In this document: piece by piece, positions 23,266 through 32,490 of the stretch
Numbering within the stretch: position 1 is the stretch's first letter
Layout of the letters: the number at the start of each line of letters is the position of its first letter
Source: Chlorobiota bacterium
Lineage (GTDB): Bacteria > Bacteroidota > Bacteroidia > Bacteroidales > JAADGE01
Direction: 5' to 3'
Length of the DNA: 41,293 nucleotides
Assembly (NCBI GenBank): GCA_013152535.1
Contig: JAADGE010000074.1
Span: forward strand, 1-41,293
The notes under the pieces: generated by a model
Told to the model about the DNA's origin: nothing
Database searches by the model: none
Seen by the model: the letters and a program-made list of their open reading frames with translations, nothing else
Position numbers and translations under genes: made by a program

Positions 23266-23421
23266 TTATTTATGAGGTATTTCACTGGAAACTGACAATT
23301 TTTTTCTTCCTTTTCTGCGTCTTGCATTTATTATATTCTGTCCGCTTGCAGAAGCCATACGTTCTCTGAATCCGTGTTTATTTTTTCTTTTTCTGTTCGA
23401 AGGTTGAAACGTTCTTTTCAT
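23266..23421 (-). CDS. rpmH: 50S ribosomal protein L34
   Basis: A 51-residue, strongly basic protein: [20 protein letters not shown], then [20 protein letters not shown] and a short tail [11 protein letters not shown]. The [19 protein letters not shown] core is diagnostic for L34, a component of the large ribosomal subunit. The C-terminal tail is a few residues longer than in E. coli. The gene is short and easily missed. It has a TACCTTTG -7 box with TTTG 18 nt upstream (23465-23472) and an intrinsic terminator downstream, so it is monocistronic. It is not next to dnaA or rnpA here, unlike in many bacteria. Confidence 0.97.
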   Translation of the reverse strand: MKRTFQPSNRKRKNKHGFRERMASASGQNIINARRRKGRKKLSVSSEIPHK

Positions 23422-23464
23422 TACTCTGTATTTTCTAAATTATCCTATCTGATTTTCAGGGATG

Positions 23465-23472
23465 CAAAGGTA
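23465..23472 (-). promoter_or_regulatory. rpmH promoter, -7 box with matching -33
   Basis: The minus strand reads TTTG, 18 nt, then TACCTTTG. Both elements of the Bacteroidota primary promoter are present. The leader to the ATG at 23421 is about 37 nt. Confidence 0.65.
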
Positions 23473-23502
23473 TTATTTTTTTATTTATCACAAAAAAATT
23501 AG

Positions 23503-24270
23503 TTATTTTTTAATTTCATTCTTCAACTTTTCTTTTAATAATTTTGATTTTTCACGAGAAATCGATATTTCGAAAACAGAGTTTTCCGCTTGCAAAAAAC
23601 ATTTTCCGCTAAGCCGATTTACTTTTTTAACATAATTCAAATTCAAAATATACGAACGGTGTATTCTGAAAAAAATACTCTCCGGCAACATCTTTGTAAC
23701 TTCTCCGATATTTTTGGTAATAACAATATTGTCTCCGTTTTTCAAGTAAACTTCAGCATAACTTTGACCTTTTACACTTGAAATATAAACAATATCTTCA
23801 GGATTAACAACCTCAAAACCCTCTGCTGTACCGAAAATTATTTTTCTCATAATCGATTTCAGCATTTCATAGCTCCGAGAAAATTCATACTGCTTATAAC
23901 TTGCTGTAAACCTCCGAATTGTTTCTTTAAGTTCGTTTCGGTCAACAGGTTTCAGCAAATAGTCAAAAGCAGCATATTTAAATGCCCTGTTCATATAATT
24001 ATTATATGCCGTTGTAAATACAATTTTCGGACGGAGTTTATATTTATTGACGGCATCTAAAATTTCAAAAGAGAGACGACCGTATATATTGATATCTAAA
24101 AAAATCAAATCCGGTTTATGAAATATAATTGCGGCAATTCCTGATTCTATTTCTCTTTCGGCAGCAACAATATCAATTGCTTCATATTCTTCAAGTAAGT
24201 TAATCATCAAGTCTGAATCGCTCTGTTCATCCTCAACAATTACGGTTTTAATCATATTTATTTTCATCAT
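23503..24270 (-). CDS. LytTR-family response regulator (system 2)
   Basis: A 255-residue regulator with receiver residues VEDE (12-15), D59 (LIFLDINIYG), T87 and K107 (YLLKPV). The LytTR DNA-binding domain (about 155-255) has ESIFFRIHRSYILNLNYVKKV. The ATG at 24270 overlaps the kinase stop (ATGA), so it is translationally coupled to the upstream kinase. It is a paralogue of the 17174-17935 regulator, with clearly different sequence. Confidence 0.9.
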   Translation of the reverse strand: MMKINMIKTVIVEDEQSDSDLMINLLEEYEAIDIVAAEREIESGIAAIIFHKPDLIFLDINIYGRLSFEILDAVNKYKLRPKIVFTTAYNNYMNRAFKYAAFDYLLKPVDRNELKETIRRFTASYKQYEFSRSYEMLKSIMRKIIFGTAEGFEVVNPEDIVYISSVKGQSYAEVYLKNGDNIVITKNIGEVTKMLPESIFFRIHRSYILNLNYVKKVNRLSGKCFLQAENSVFEISISREKSKLLKEKLKNEIKK

Positions 24271-26213
24271 TGTTTAATTTGAATACGAGACAGAGTTCCT
24301 TTTTTACCGTCTCCGTATAAATCTATTAAATTAAAAACAATTTGGTTTTTGTTTTTTTTATTATGAACAGCATAAATTTCGTTCATAATTTTTAATCCGT
24401 TTCCCGTGCCGCTTCGAGAAAGTTTTTTTGCTGCTTCTATTCCGATACCGTTATCTTCAACAGAAATTGTAATCGAATTAAGTTCGTTACTTATTTTAAT
24501 TCTTAAGATACCGCCTTTTTTTAACGGTTCCAAACCATATTTTACGGCATTCTCAACATACGTCTGAATAATCATTTGCGGAACTTGTATTGACAAATCA
24601 ACAGTTTTGTCAATATATATATGATATATAAACCGTTCCGGAAATCTTATTTTTTGAATTTCTAAATAATTTTTTACAAATTCAATTTCTTGTTCTAAAG
24701 TTTTATACAGTTTTTTTGAATCTTCGAGTGCTTTTCGCATCAGTTGAGACATTTTTACCAGAAAATCATAAGCAACTTCTCTTTTTTCTTTAAAAATAAC
24801 CGAACCGGCTGCAGATATAATGTTAAATAATAAATGCGGATATAACTGTGCCTGAACTGACTGCATGTGAAGGCGTTGAAGTTTCTCATTTAATTTTGCT
24901 TCTTTTTTCTTACGAAAAAATTGAAATATTGCAATTGAAAGTATAAAAATTAAGAATACGATACCGGAAATTACTATTGTCAAATTCAATCGGTTAGTTT
25001 GCTTTTTATTTACAAGCTGTAAATTAGTATTTTTTTCTTTCAATTTTTGTGATTGAAAATATTCCTGATAAAAAAAAATCATATTACTCTGCTGTTCTTC
25101 TTTCATTTTATCACTCAAAATAATATATTCGTTAAATAAATTTGTAACATTTTTCTGTTCTTTTTCAAGAATATTTTTTTTGAGCAAATAAGATTTCAGC
25201 AAGAGTGTATTATTTGCAGTTTCGACAGCCGAATAAATTGCTGAGTCGATAAATAATTCAGCAACAGAAAATTTTATTCTTTTGTAATTCAACTCTGATA
25301 AATTGTAATAGCTCACTTGCAAATTCTTTACGTTCCTAATTTTTTTATAGCGTTTAATTGCTTTCATAAAATATCTGTTTGCAAGCGAAAGTTTATTTTC
25401 TTTCATAAATATTTCTCCGAAATTATTTAATGATATTGCGATAAGTTCTTTATTCCGCATTTTTTTTGCTGAAACGAAACAAGAGTCCTGATAGCGTAGG
25501 GCTGTTTTAGTTTTATTTTGAGAGGTATAGAAATCACTGAGAACCAAATACATCCATGCGACCTCATCATCTTTTCTTAAAGATTTAAATCCTTTTAAGG
25601 CAATTTTATAATTTTCTTCTGCAAAAGCATTTATATGTTTGTTGTTAACATTATTTTTTTGGTAAACTCTTCCGATAAATTTATAATTCTCATAGATCTT
25701 ACTTTTACTGTCGAAATCATTAAAATAAATATTTGATGTAAGATAGCTGTTTACAGCAGAAGAAAAAAAACCCATATCGGATAGATTACGCCCTTTAAAC
25801 TGATAAAATAATGCCAACGAAAATACTTTAATAAATGTTTTTTTTTGAGTATTGAAAAAATTGATTGATTTATTCAACAATTTTAAAGATTTTTTATAAT
25901 TATCCTTTCTGTAAAAAATAATACCTTTCAAGCCCAAATTTAAATAACGCAACAAAGTGTCATTGCTGTTAAGTTGTTCGGATTCATTTATAAAATGTAA
26001 GGCATTATTTGTATTATTTTCCAACACGTATAAAACAGCAGAATCATTTTTTTTCCATGCCGATTCGGATTTTTCAAAGATATATTTATTAAGCGGATTT
26101 TTTCTGTCTGTTGTATATTTCAGGAAACACTCATTTACAGAAGATTGCCCACTTAAAAGATAGGATATAAGCAAGAAAATAAAAGAAAATATTATTCGTA
26201 AAAAAGCATTCAT
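24267..26213 (-). CDS. TPR-containing LytS-like sensor histidine kinase (system 2)
   Basis: A 648-residue membrane kinase. A signal peptide (MNAFLRIIFSFIFLLISYLL) precedes a periplasmic part of about 380 residues made of TPR-like helical repeats (for example AEENYKIALKGFKSL and ANRYFMKAIKRYKKIRN). One membrane segment (LTIVISGIVFLIFILSIAIF) and a coiled region follow. The His_kinase motif is AQLYPHLLFNIISAAG, with the catalytic His in LYPHLLFN. The HATPase domain has IQTYVENAVKYGLEPL and VEDNGIGIEAAKK. The start at 26211-26213 precedes the signal peptide. It is paired with the overlapping LytTR regulator. Confidence 0.88.
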   Translation of the reverse strand: MNAFLRIIFSFIFLLISYLLSGQSSVNECFLKYTTDRKNPLNKYIFEKSESAWKKNDSAVLYVLENNTNNALHFINESEQLNSNDTLLRYLNLGLKGIIFYRKDNYKKSLKLLNKSINFFNTQKKTFIKVFSLALFYQFKGRNLSDMGFFSSAVNSYLTSNIYFNDFDSKSKIYENYKFIGRVYQKNNVNNKHINAFAEENYKIALKGFKSLRKDDEVAWMYLVLSDFYTSQNKTKTALRYQDSCFVSAKKMRNKELIAISLNNFGEIFMKENKLSLANRYFMKAIKRYKKIRNVKNLQVSYYNLSELNYKRIKFSVAELFIDSAIYSAVETANNTLLLKSYLLKKNILEKEQKNVTNLFNEYIILSDKMKEEQQSNMIFFYQEYFQSQKLKEKNTNLQLVNKKQTNRLNLTIVISGIVFLIFILSIAIFQFFRKKKEAKLNEKLQRLHMQSVQAQLYPHLLFNIISAAGSVIFKEKREVAYDFLVKMSQLMRKALEDSKKLYKTLEQEIEFVKNYLEIQKIRFPERFIYHIYIDKTVDLSIQVPQMIIQTYVENAVKYGLEPLKKGGILRIKISNELNSITISVEDNGIGIEAAKKLSRSGTGNGLKIMNEIYAVHNKKNKNQIVFNLIDLYGDGKKGTLSRIQIKQ

Positions 26214-26305
26214 AATTTGCACAAATATCAACAAATTATTTTAATCATTAAATCAGGAAAAGAAATTTATTACAAACGGGAATGATTAAAGAGATAAATT
26301 GCAAA

Positions 26306-26692
26306 TCAGCTTGCAACTTCTTGTTTAGATAAAATCCGTTCCACAAGTTCTACAAAGTCTTCTTTCTTATATGGTTTTAAAATTACGGCATTAAAGCCGG
26401 CACTAATTATTTCATCAATTTTTTCTTGAGTTGCAAAAGCCGTTTGTGCAATAAACTTAACTGTATTGTTTTCTTTTCTAATCTTGTTTATTACTGATAT
26501 ACCGTCCATTACAGGCATCAAAATATCTGAGATTATTAAATCAGTTTTATTATTGTTTTTCCAGAAATCAACGGCTTCTTTACCGTTTTTTACCGCATGT
26601 ATAACAACATTCATATTTTTTAAATATTCTTTCAAAAGAATAATCGAAAAAAAATCGTCATCAACCAATAATATATTTTTCCTTTCGGACAT
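26306..26692 (-). CDS. Single-domain response regulator (CheY-like)
   Basis: A 128-residue receiver domain without an output domain: DDD (11-13), phospho-acceptor D56 (LIISDILMPVMDG), T84 (AQTAFA) and K106 (VILKPYKKED). It probably acts by protein contact in a phosphorelay. The start at 26690-26692 gives a normal receiver N-terminus (MSERKNILLVDDD). It follows the mobile-free gap upstream of the TPR kinase gene but is about 90 bp from it, so shared signalling is only a guess. Confidence 0.85.
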   Translation of the reverse strand: MSERKNILLVDDDFFSIILLKEYLKNMNVVIHAVKNGKEAVDFWKNNNKTDLIISDILMPVMDGISVINKIRKENNTVKFIAQTAFATQEKIDEIISAGFNAVILKPYKKEDFVELVERILSKQEVAS

Positions 26693-26859
26693 TAATCTAC
26701 ATTTAAAACCGGTGTTAAAGTTTATCAATATTTTAAAAAAAAGCAAGAAAAAATAAGGGAAATAAATAAACGGTGTATTTTTAACCGTGAAAGTATCATT
26801 ACAGCCGAGGAATGAAACTTAATAATTTCAGATTATCAGCTAACGAAAACATTTTTTAA

Positions 26860-27495
26860 TTAAAACAGCACCTCGGACGATAAATAAATTATTTTTTTGG
26901 TCTCAAAAAAAGTATCTTTATAAAACTCTTTCAGAGAATAAATTTTAACAGATTTAAAATTTTTCAGTTCGGTTTCAAACTCCCCTCCTTTCAGATACAA
27001 AATACCGTTTTGTTTTTCTTTTCGATTCAACAGATGTTTCACGGAATTATAAAAAACCGGAAATGCTGTTACGGCTCTGCCGGTTATAAAGTCATAAGAA
27101 CCTTTAAATTGCGTACTTTTAATTTGAATCGTATCAATATTTTTCAATCCGACGGCATCTGTAATTTCTCTGCTTACTCTTATTTTTTTGGCAATTGAAT
27201 CAATCAAAGTAAAATGTACATCGGGAAACATAATTGCCAGCGGTATTCCGGGAAATCCGCCTCCGGTACCCACATCTAAAACTGTTTTATTTTCAGGAAA
27301 AGAAATAACTTTAGAGATTGACAGAGAATGTAAAATATGCCTGATAAATAAGTTTTCAACATCTTTTCTGGAAATGACATTTATTTTAGTATTCCAAAAC
27401 TTATACAAATCAAAAATTTCAGTAAATGAATTAATTTGTTTTTCCGAAATAGTCGGAAAATATTTTTTTAGCAGAAGAATATCAGCTTTTTCCAT
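26860..27495 (-). CDS. rsmG: 16S rRNA m7G527 methyltransferase RsmG
   Basis: A 211-residue SAM-dependent methyltransferase that makes N7-methylguanosine at position 527 (E. coli numbering) of 16S rRNA. The SAM-binding loop is VLDVGTGGGFPGIPLAIMFP (about 71-90). FTLIDSIAKKI follows, then GRAVTAFPVF, and the N-terminal segment FWNTKINVISRKD is typical. Length is normal. It starts 14 bp inside the upstream sigma-factor gene, so the two are co-transcribed. Confidence 0.92.
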   Translation of the reverse strand: MEKADILLLKKYFPTISEKQINSFTEIFDLYKFWNTKINVISRKDVENLFIRHILHSLSISKVISFPENKTVLDVGTGGGFPGIPLAIMFPDVHFTLIDSIAKKIRVSREITDAVGLKNIDTIQIKSTQFKGSYDFITGRAVTAFPVFYNSVKHLLNRKEKQNGILYLKGGEFETELKNFKSVKIYSLKEFYKDTFFETKKIIYLSSEVLF

Positions 27496-28102
27496 ATTTT
27501 ATATTATGTTTTGCCAAAATACTTTGCAATAATTCCCTTGATCTAAAAAGGCGTGCTTTTACAGTACCAATCGGTAAATCTAATTTTTCGGCAATTTCAT
27601 TATACGAATAATCTTCAAAATACCGCAAAATAACAATCCGACGGTAATCCGGCGGTAACTTCTGAACCACATCTTTAATTATTTTTTTTTCTTGCACGGA
27701 AACAATTGATTCCTCCGGATTTAATGATTCTTCTTTTATTATAAAAGATTTTTGAAAATCATTATCATAGTCGAATACTTTATCAATATAGACATTGTCG
27801 TATTTATTTTGTGCAGTTCTTAAATAATCAATCCCGTGATTTGTTGCAATACGAAAAAGCCATGTACTGAAAGCATATTCTGTTTTATAGGAACTAATTT
27901 TACGGAATGCTTTTTCAAATGTTTCAATCATTAAATCTTCGGCATCTTCTTTAGAGTTAACCATTTTCAACAATAAACGGAAAAGTGATTCTCTGTAATA
28001 ACCTAACAATTCGGCAAAAGCATGTTCATCACCTTTTTTTGCTTTTTTAATAAGGTGAAAATCTCTGATTGCTTTATCCGAAAAATTTCGGTTTATTTCC
28101 AT
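27482..28102 (-). CDS. ECF-type RNA polymerase sigma factor
   Basis: A 206-residue sigma-70-family ECF factor. The region 2 sequence includes EDAEDLMIETFEKAFRKI and the tail TWLFRIATNHGIDYLR. Region 4 has LPPDYRRIVILRYFEDYSYNEIAEKLDLP followed by GTVKARLFRSRELL. No anti-sigma gene lies next to it; a glycosyltransferase precedes it (10-bp overlap) and rsmG follows. This is the usual Bacteroidota arrangement for a housekeeping-type ECF factor without a cognate membrane anti-sigma. Confidence 0.88.
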   Translation of the reverse strand: MEINRNFSDKAIRDFHLIKKAKKGDEHAFAELLGYYRESLFRLLLKMVNSKEDAEDLMIETFEKAFRKISSYKTEYAFSTWLFRIATNHGIDYLRTAQNKYDNVYIDKVFDYDNDFQKSFIIKEESLNPEESIVSVQEKKIIKDVVQKLPPDYRRIVILRYFEDYSYNEIAEKLDLPIGTVKARLFRSRELLQSILAKHNIKYGKS

Positions 28103-29193
28103 ACAATTTTTTTATCAAAAAGTGTTCCCGTAAAAACAAATAAATTAAGCATAGGAATCAAAATGTCAAATATAGAAATAAAAAATAAATTTTGCTTATC
28201 ATTTATTTTATCGGAAAATTTTTTCAAGAAAATAAAAATTATCATAATCCTCATTAAATACAGCAATATTACCGTTAATACAAGTTTTTGAATACATAAT
28301 AAGATAATCACTCCGACATAGAATAAAAATCTTGAGAATACTTCGGTTCCTAATAATAATTTATAAATTTGTTTGTAATAATTACCTGTTGAAAGGTGTC
28401 TTTTTTTCTGTTTTAAATAATCTTTGAACTTATTTTTCGGTATTGAAACTGTTTTACTGCCTGCATCCGTCAAAATTTTAATATTTTTTTTAGTTGCCGC
28501 AGCATTCACAAACAAATCATCATCACCGGATAAAATATTTTTATGTTTTAAGAATCCTCCGTTCTTAATCCAGACAGATTTTTTATACGACAAGTTGCGT
28601 CCCACACCCATATACGGAAATCCGGAAATTGCAAAAGACATATATTGCATTGCATTAAATAAGGTTTCAAATCGTATTAATTTATTTAAAAAACCTTTTT
28701 GTTTTTTATAAGCTCCGTATCCGAGTACAATTTCAATATTTTCGGAATAAAGTCGGGCTATTGTTTTTAACCAATTTTCAGAAACAGGATAACAATCGGC
28801 ATCTGTAAAAACAAGATATTCATATTTTGCTGCTGCAACAGCTTTTGTTAAAGCATTTTTTTTTCCTTTTGAATATTCTTCTTTAATTTCAATAACTTGC
28901 AAATTATTATAAGATGACTGAAATTCTGAAAGAATATTTTTTGTTCCGTCGGTTGAAGCATCATTTACAACAATAAGTTCAAATTCAGAATAACTCTGGT
29001 TTAAAATTAAAGGTAAAAAATTTCGTAAATTTTCAGCTTCGTTCTTTGCACTTATTATTACAGTCAAAGGCGGCAGTAATCCTGTATTTTCGTGTTCTTC
29101 ATCTCTTCTCAATACGTTTCTGTATATTAAAAAATAATATAGCAGTTGAATTATAAAAGATACTAAGAATAAATATGTTACTGCTTGTTCCAA
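28093..29193 (-). CDS. Family 2 glycosyltransferase, membrane bound
   Basis: A 366-residue enzyme. An N-terminal membrane helix (about 5-22) is followed by a GT-A domain: VIISAKNEAENLRNFLP, ELIVVNDASTDGTKN, the DxD-type FTDADCYPVS (about 131) and the acceptor-site GDDDLFVNAAA. Two or three membrane helices end the protein (FYVGVIILLCIQKLVLTVIL and FISIFDILIPMLNLFVFTG). It resembles the processive or lipid-linked glycosyltransferases of cell-envelope synthesis. The donor and acceptor are unknown. It sits 4 bp from pdxA and overlaps the sigma-factor gene. Confidence 0.85.
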   Translation of the reverse strand: MEQAVTYLFLVSFIIQLLYYFLIYRNVLRRDEEHENTGLLPPLTVIISAKNEAENLRNFLPLILNQSYSEFELIVVNDASTDGTKNILSEFQSSYNNLQVIEIKEEYSKGKKNALTKAVAAAKYEYLVFTDADCYPVSENWLKTIARLYSENIEIVLGYGAYKKQKGFLNKLIRFETLFNAMQYMSFAISGFPYMGVGRNLSYKKSVWIKNGGFLKHKNILSGDDDLFVNAAATKKNIKILTDAGSKTVSIPKNKFKDYLKQKKRHLSTGNYYKQIYKLLLGTEVFSRFLFYVGVIILLCIQKLVLTVILLYLMRIMIIFIFLKKFSDKINDKQNLFFISIFDILIPMLNLFVFTGTLFDKKIVWK

Positions 29194-29197
29194 TTAA

Positions 29198-30244
29198 TTA
29201 ATTTGTATTAATTAAGGGGTTTTCTGAAATTTCTTTATAATGTTTCCGATTCCTGTAAATCTCCAATGCCGTAAAAAGTGCTTGTCTGAAAGAACCCGGA
29301 GATGCTTTACCTTTACCGGCAATTTCAAAAGCAGTTCCGTGTCCGGGAGAAGTTCTGATAATCGGTAATCCGGCAGTGAAATTAACAGATGTTTCAAACT
29401 CTGCAGTTTTGAATGGTGCCAAACCCTGATCGTGATACATAGCCATAACAGCATCAAATTTTAAATATGCCTGCGAACCGAAAAAACCGTCTGCAGCATA
29501 CGGCCCAATAGCCATTATTCCTTCTTCTCTGGCTTTATTTAAAGCAGGAATAATTATTTCTTCTTCCTCTGTCCCGATAACCCCGTTATCACCTGCATGC
29601 GGGTTTAACCCCAAAACAGCTATTTTCGGATTTCTGACAGTAAAATCTTTCATAAGTGAATCGTGTAAAATGCGTAATTTCTGTAAAATACGGTCTTCGG
29701 TGATTAAATCAGCAACATCTTTAATCGGAACATGCCCTGTTACAACACCGAGTTTCATATATTCGCCAAGCATCAACATCAAAACACTTTCCGAATTAGT
29801 TTTATTTTGTAAATATTCTGTATGTCCGGGAAATTGAAATTCTTCAGACTGAATACTGTTTTTATTTATCGGTGCAGTGAGCAAAATATCTATTTTTCCG
29901 TCAAGTAAATCATTCGTTGCAGCTTCCAAAGATGCAAAAGCTGCAGTGCCGGATTCTTTTGAAATTTTTCCGAGCTCTATACGTGTATTTTCCGATACGC
30001 AATTTATTACATTCGGTCTTTTCGGATTTGCATTTTCAGGACTTTTAATAATATTCAAACTGAAATTTTCAATATTCAAGGATTTTCGATGATATGCCGA
30101 TAATTTCGGCGAACCGTAAACAATCGGCGTGCATAAATCCATAATACGCTTATCCATAAGTGTTTTAATAATTATCTCATAACCGATACCGTTAATATCA
30201 CCATGAGTAATTCCTACTTTTACTTTTTTTCCAATATTTTCCAT
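29198..30244 (-). CDS. pdxA: 4-hydroxythreonine-4-phosphate dehydrogenase PdxA
   Basis: A 348-residue NAD-dependent dehydrogenase of the DXP-dependent pyridoxal phosphate route. It begins KVKVGITHGDINGIGYEIII. Metal-binding and active-site residues are visible in FPGHTEYLQ, LGLNPHAGDNG and AMYHDQGLAPFK, and the C-terminal substrate loop is RTSPGHGTAFEIAGKG. Length is normal. It follows the leucyl aminopeptidase gene by 9 bp, so they are probably co-transcribed. Confidence 0.93.
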   Translation of the reverse strand: MENIGKKVKVGITHGDINGIGYEIIIKTLMDKRIMDLCTPIVYGSPKLSAYHRKSLNIENFSLNIIKSPENANPKRPNVINCVSENTRIELGKISKESGTAAFASLEAATNDLLDGKIDILLTAPINKNSIQSEEFQFPGHTEYLQNKTNSESVLMLMLGEYMKLGVVTGHVPIKDVADLITEDRILQKLRILHDSLMKDFTVRNPKIAVLGLNPHAGDNGVIGTEEEEIIIPALNKAREEGIMAIGPYAADGFFGSQAYLKFDAVMAMYHDQGLAPFKTAEFETSVNFTAGLPIIRTSPGHGTAFEIAGKGKASPGSFRQALFTALEIYRNRKHYKEISENPLINTN

Positions 30245-30253
30245 ATCATTTTT

Positions 30254-31684
30254 CTAAATCATATTTTTGAAAAATTCATATAATAATCTGACACCGTATG
30301 CACTTCCGCCTTCGGTTCTGTATGCACTTTTTTTGCTTAAAATTGACGGTCCTGCAATATCAATATGAATCCACGGATATTCCGTAAAACGTTCTAAAAA
30401 TTTACCTGCCGTAATTGCTCCGGCTTCGCTGCCTCCGATATTTTTTAAATCGGCAATACCGGACTTCAACATTTCATTATATTCATCCCAAAACGGAAAT
30501 CGCACAATTCTTTCATAAACAGTTTCTCCGCTTTTTTCTAACTTTTCGAATACTTTATTCCCGGCTGTTCCCATAACCACCGAACCGTGAATCCCTATAC
30601 AATATGCAGCAGCACCGGTTAATGTTGCCAAATCCAAAACCAATTCAGGATTATATTTTTGTGCATAACTTAAAGCATCAGCAAGAATTAAACGTCCTTC
30701 GGCATCGGTATTTAAAACTTCGACAAACAAACCGTTGTGCATTTTTATAACATCTCCGGGTACATAAGATTTTGCATCTACGGCATTATCGGTAGCCGGA
30801 ATTAATGCGATAATATGAATCGGCAGATTATTATCCGCAATTGCCGACATTGCACCGGCAACAACAGCTGCACCGGCCATATCAAATTTCATCAAGTCCA
30901 TTGAATTTTTTGTAGGCTTTATACTGTATCCGCCGGAATCAAATACAATACCCTTTCCTACAAGCATATATGGCTTTTTATTAACAGGATTTTTCGGTTT
31001 CCACTCTAAGATATTAAAAGTCGGAGGCAATTCGCTTCCTTTATTTACGGCAAGCAAACCTCCCATTCCATTTTCTTCGATTTCTTGTTTCGACAAAACC
31101 GTAACTGTAATATTTTTTCTTTTTCCAGTCTCTTTCAATTTTTTCGATAACTGAAGTGCATTTAAACCGGATAAAGGTTCGTTTGCCAAATTTCGAGCAA
31201 AATAAACGGCATTCGCCACATTCAAAAGTTCATTGAGTTCTTCTTTTTTTAACGAATCAGAATAAATGTTTAAACTATCAAAAGTCGGTTTTTTCTTTTC
31301 TTCGTCTTTGTAATATTTTGTAAAAGAATAATTTGCCAAATACATTCCTTCGACAAAATATTTAACTGTTTCTGAATTATTTCCGGCATCAACTAAATGT
31401 ACTTTTTGTATTTTCTCCGAATTTAAAAGTCCTGTAATCTTACTTCCGACAGCACGTATTTTTTCATTTTCATTTGATATTTTATCATTCTTAAACTGAA
31501 CAAAGTACATTTGAGAATTATACAAATTAATTTCAACGATATTTTTATCTTTTTCAAATTGACTATTCAAATAATTAATTTGTTTTTCATCGGAAAGAAA
31601 TTTAATATAATCAGTTTTATTTCCTATAAAGACAGTTACTCCTTCCGGTATATCCGTCTTTTTATTATATAATTTTACAGTCAT
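30254..31684 (-). CDS. Leucyl aminopeptidase, M17 family
   Basis: A 476-residue cytosolic metallopeptidase. The C-terminal catalytic domain has VGKGIVFDSGGYSIKPTKNS (metal- and bicarbonate-site Lys/Asp), MKFDMAGAA and the family signature NTDAEGRLILADAL. The N-terminal domain is the weakly conserved M17 cap. It removes N-terminal residues from peptides, with two divalent metal ions. The start is the ATG at 31682-31684, because the in-frame ATG at 31711 would overlap the -7 box at 31709-31716. It is the first gene of the run pepA-like, pdxA, glycosyltransferase, sigma, rsmG, with overlaps or gaps of 10 bp or less. Confidence 0.92.
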   Translation of the reverse strand: MTVKLYNKKTDIPEGVTVFIGNKTDYIKFLSDEKQINYLNSQFEKDKNIVEINLYNSQMYFVQFKNDKISNENEKIRAVGSKITGLLNSEKIQKVHLVDAGNNSETVKYFVEGMYLANYSFTKYYKDEEKKKPTFDSLNIYSDSLKKEELNELLNVANAVYFARNLANEPLSGLNALQLSKKLKETGKRKNITVTVLSKQEIEENGMGGLLAVNKGSELPPTFNILEWKPKNPVNKKPYMLVGKGIVFDSGGYSIKPTKNSMDLMKFDMAGAAVVAGAMSAIADNNLPIHIIALIPATDNAVDAKSYVPGDVIKMHNGLFVEVLNTDAEGRLILADALSYAQKYNPELVLDLATLTGAAAYCIGIHGSVVMGTAGNKVFEKLEKSGETVYERIVRFPFWDEYNEMLKSGIADLKNIGGSEAGAITAGKFLERFTEYPWIHIDIAGPSILSKKSAYRTEGGSAYGVRLLYEFFKNMI

Positions 31685-31708
31685 AATTTCACAGTTAAAT
31701 ATGAAATA

Positions 31709-31716
31709 CAAAAATA
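31709..31716 (-). promoter_or_regulatory. -7 box of the leucyl aminopeptidase operon
   Basis: The minus strand reads TATTTTTG (TAnnTTTG), giving a leader of about 18 nt to the ATG at 31684. It decides between two candidate starts. Confidence 0.5.
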
Positions 31717-31789
31717 GATAAAAATTTCAAGGATAAAATAATAATATTAGCACGCATTTTGCAGTTCTTAATAAATAAAACAAAACAGA

Positions 31790-32416
31790 TTGAAAAAAAC
31801 ATTGCTTATATTTCTGTTATCATTTTTATTTATTGACAGTTATTCTCAAATAAATACTTTCGGCAATACTACCGAAATAAAAAAAGACTGGTTTTTTGCA
31901 CTTCGCTTAATACCGGATTTAAACGGCGGATTAATACAAACTGCAATTGTAAAAGAAAAAGATGACGGCAAATACGAAATATTATATACCCCAACTAATC
32001 AATGGTTAAGAGAAATTGTAGGGTTAGAAACATCAAAAGCGAATCCCGATAAAGAAAATCTTATAAAAAAATATAATGTTTTTGAAATTCCCGGAAATGT
32101 TAATAACGAATTTATTAATGATTATACAACAGACAAGTTAAAAGTAATAATTAATAATCTGTGGCGAATAAAATATTCAGAATATCCTTTTTATAATCCG
32201 GCTTTAAATCAAGAAAAAGGATGGGCAAAAAATCCTGATGATAAAATTACTTGGATGCCGTCAGAAAGTCAACTTCAACTCTTAAAACCATACGGAATAG
32301 AAAACCTAAGTGATTTTTTTATCGGTGAACATCTTTTTGATTTTTTAAAAGACGTTACAAACAGAGATTGGCAAAACAGATATATACAAAGTGCCGGCGT
32401 ATATCATCAAAATTAA
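31790..32416 (+). CDS. Exported hypothetical protein
   Basis: A 208-residue protein with a signal peptide (MKKTLLIFLLSFLFIDSYSQ) whose first codon is TTG (31790-31792), the only start that keeps the signal. The mature part is polar and rich in N, K and W, with segments DWFFALRLIPDLNGGLIQTA, VNNEFINDYTTDKLKVIINN and LWRIKYSEYPFYN. I do not recognise a family. It has no cysteine and no lipobox, so it is probably periplasmic or secreted. It lies between the divergent aminopeptidase operon and parA. No clear -7 box precedes it. Confidence 0.7.
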   Translation: MKKTLLIFLLSFLFIDSYSQINTFGNTTEIKKDWFFALRLIPDLNGGLIQTAIVKEKDDGKYEILYTPTNQWLREIVGLETSKANPDKENLIKKYNVFEIPGNVNNEFINDYTTDKLKVIINNLWRIKYSEYPFYNPALNQEKGWAKNPDDKITWMPSESQLQLLKPYGIENLSDFFIGEHLFDFLKDVTNRDWQNRYIQSAGVYHQN

Positions 32417-32490
32417 ATTTTTGTTCTTCCGCACAGAAAAATCATCAAAAAAAGATATTAACAAAAAAAGAATTATATCAATAAAAGTTA

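Noticed and set aside
27035-27047. TGTTTCACGGAAT, resembling the left half of a parS site
   Set aside because: Only the first 9-10 bases match the parS consensus TGTTTCACGTGAAACA; the right half diverges and the sequence lies within rsmG coding DNA.
27482-28102. The ECF sigma factor as reader of the 17-bp element
   Set aside because: The four promoters keep a primary-sigma-type TAnnTTTR -7 box, and the sigma gene is more than 20 kb away, so a WYL protein encoded in the block is the simpler reader.
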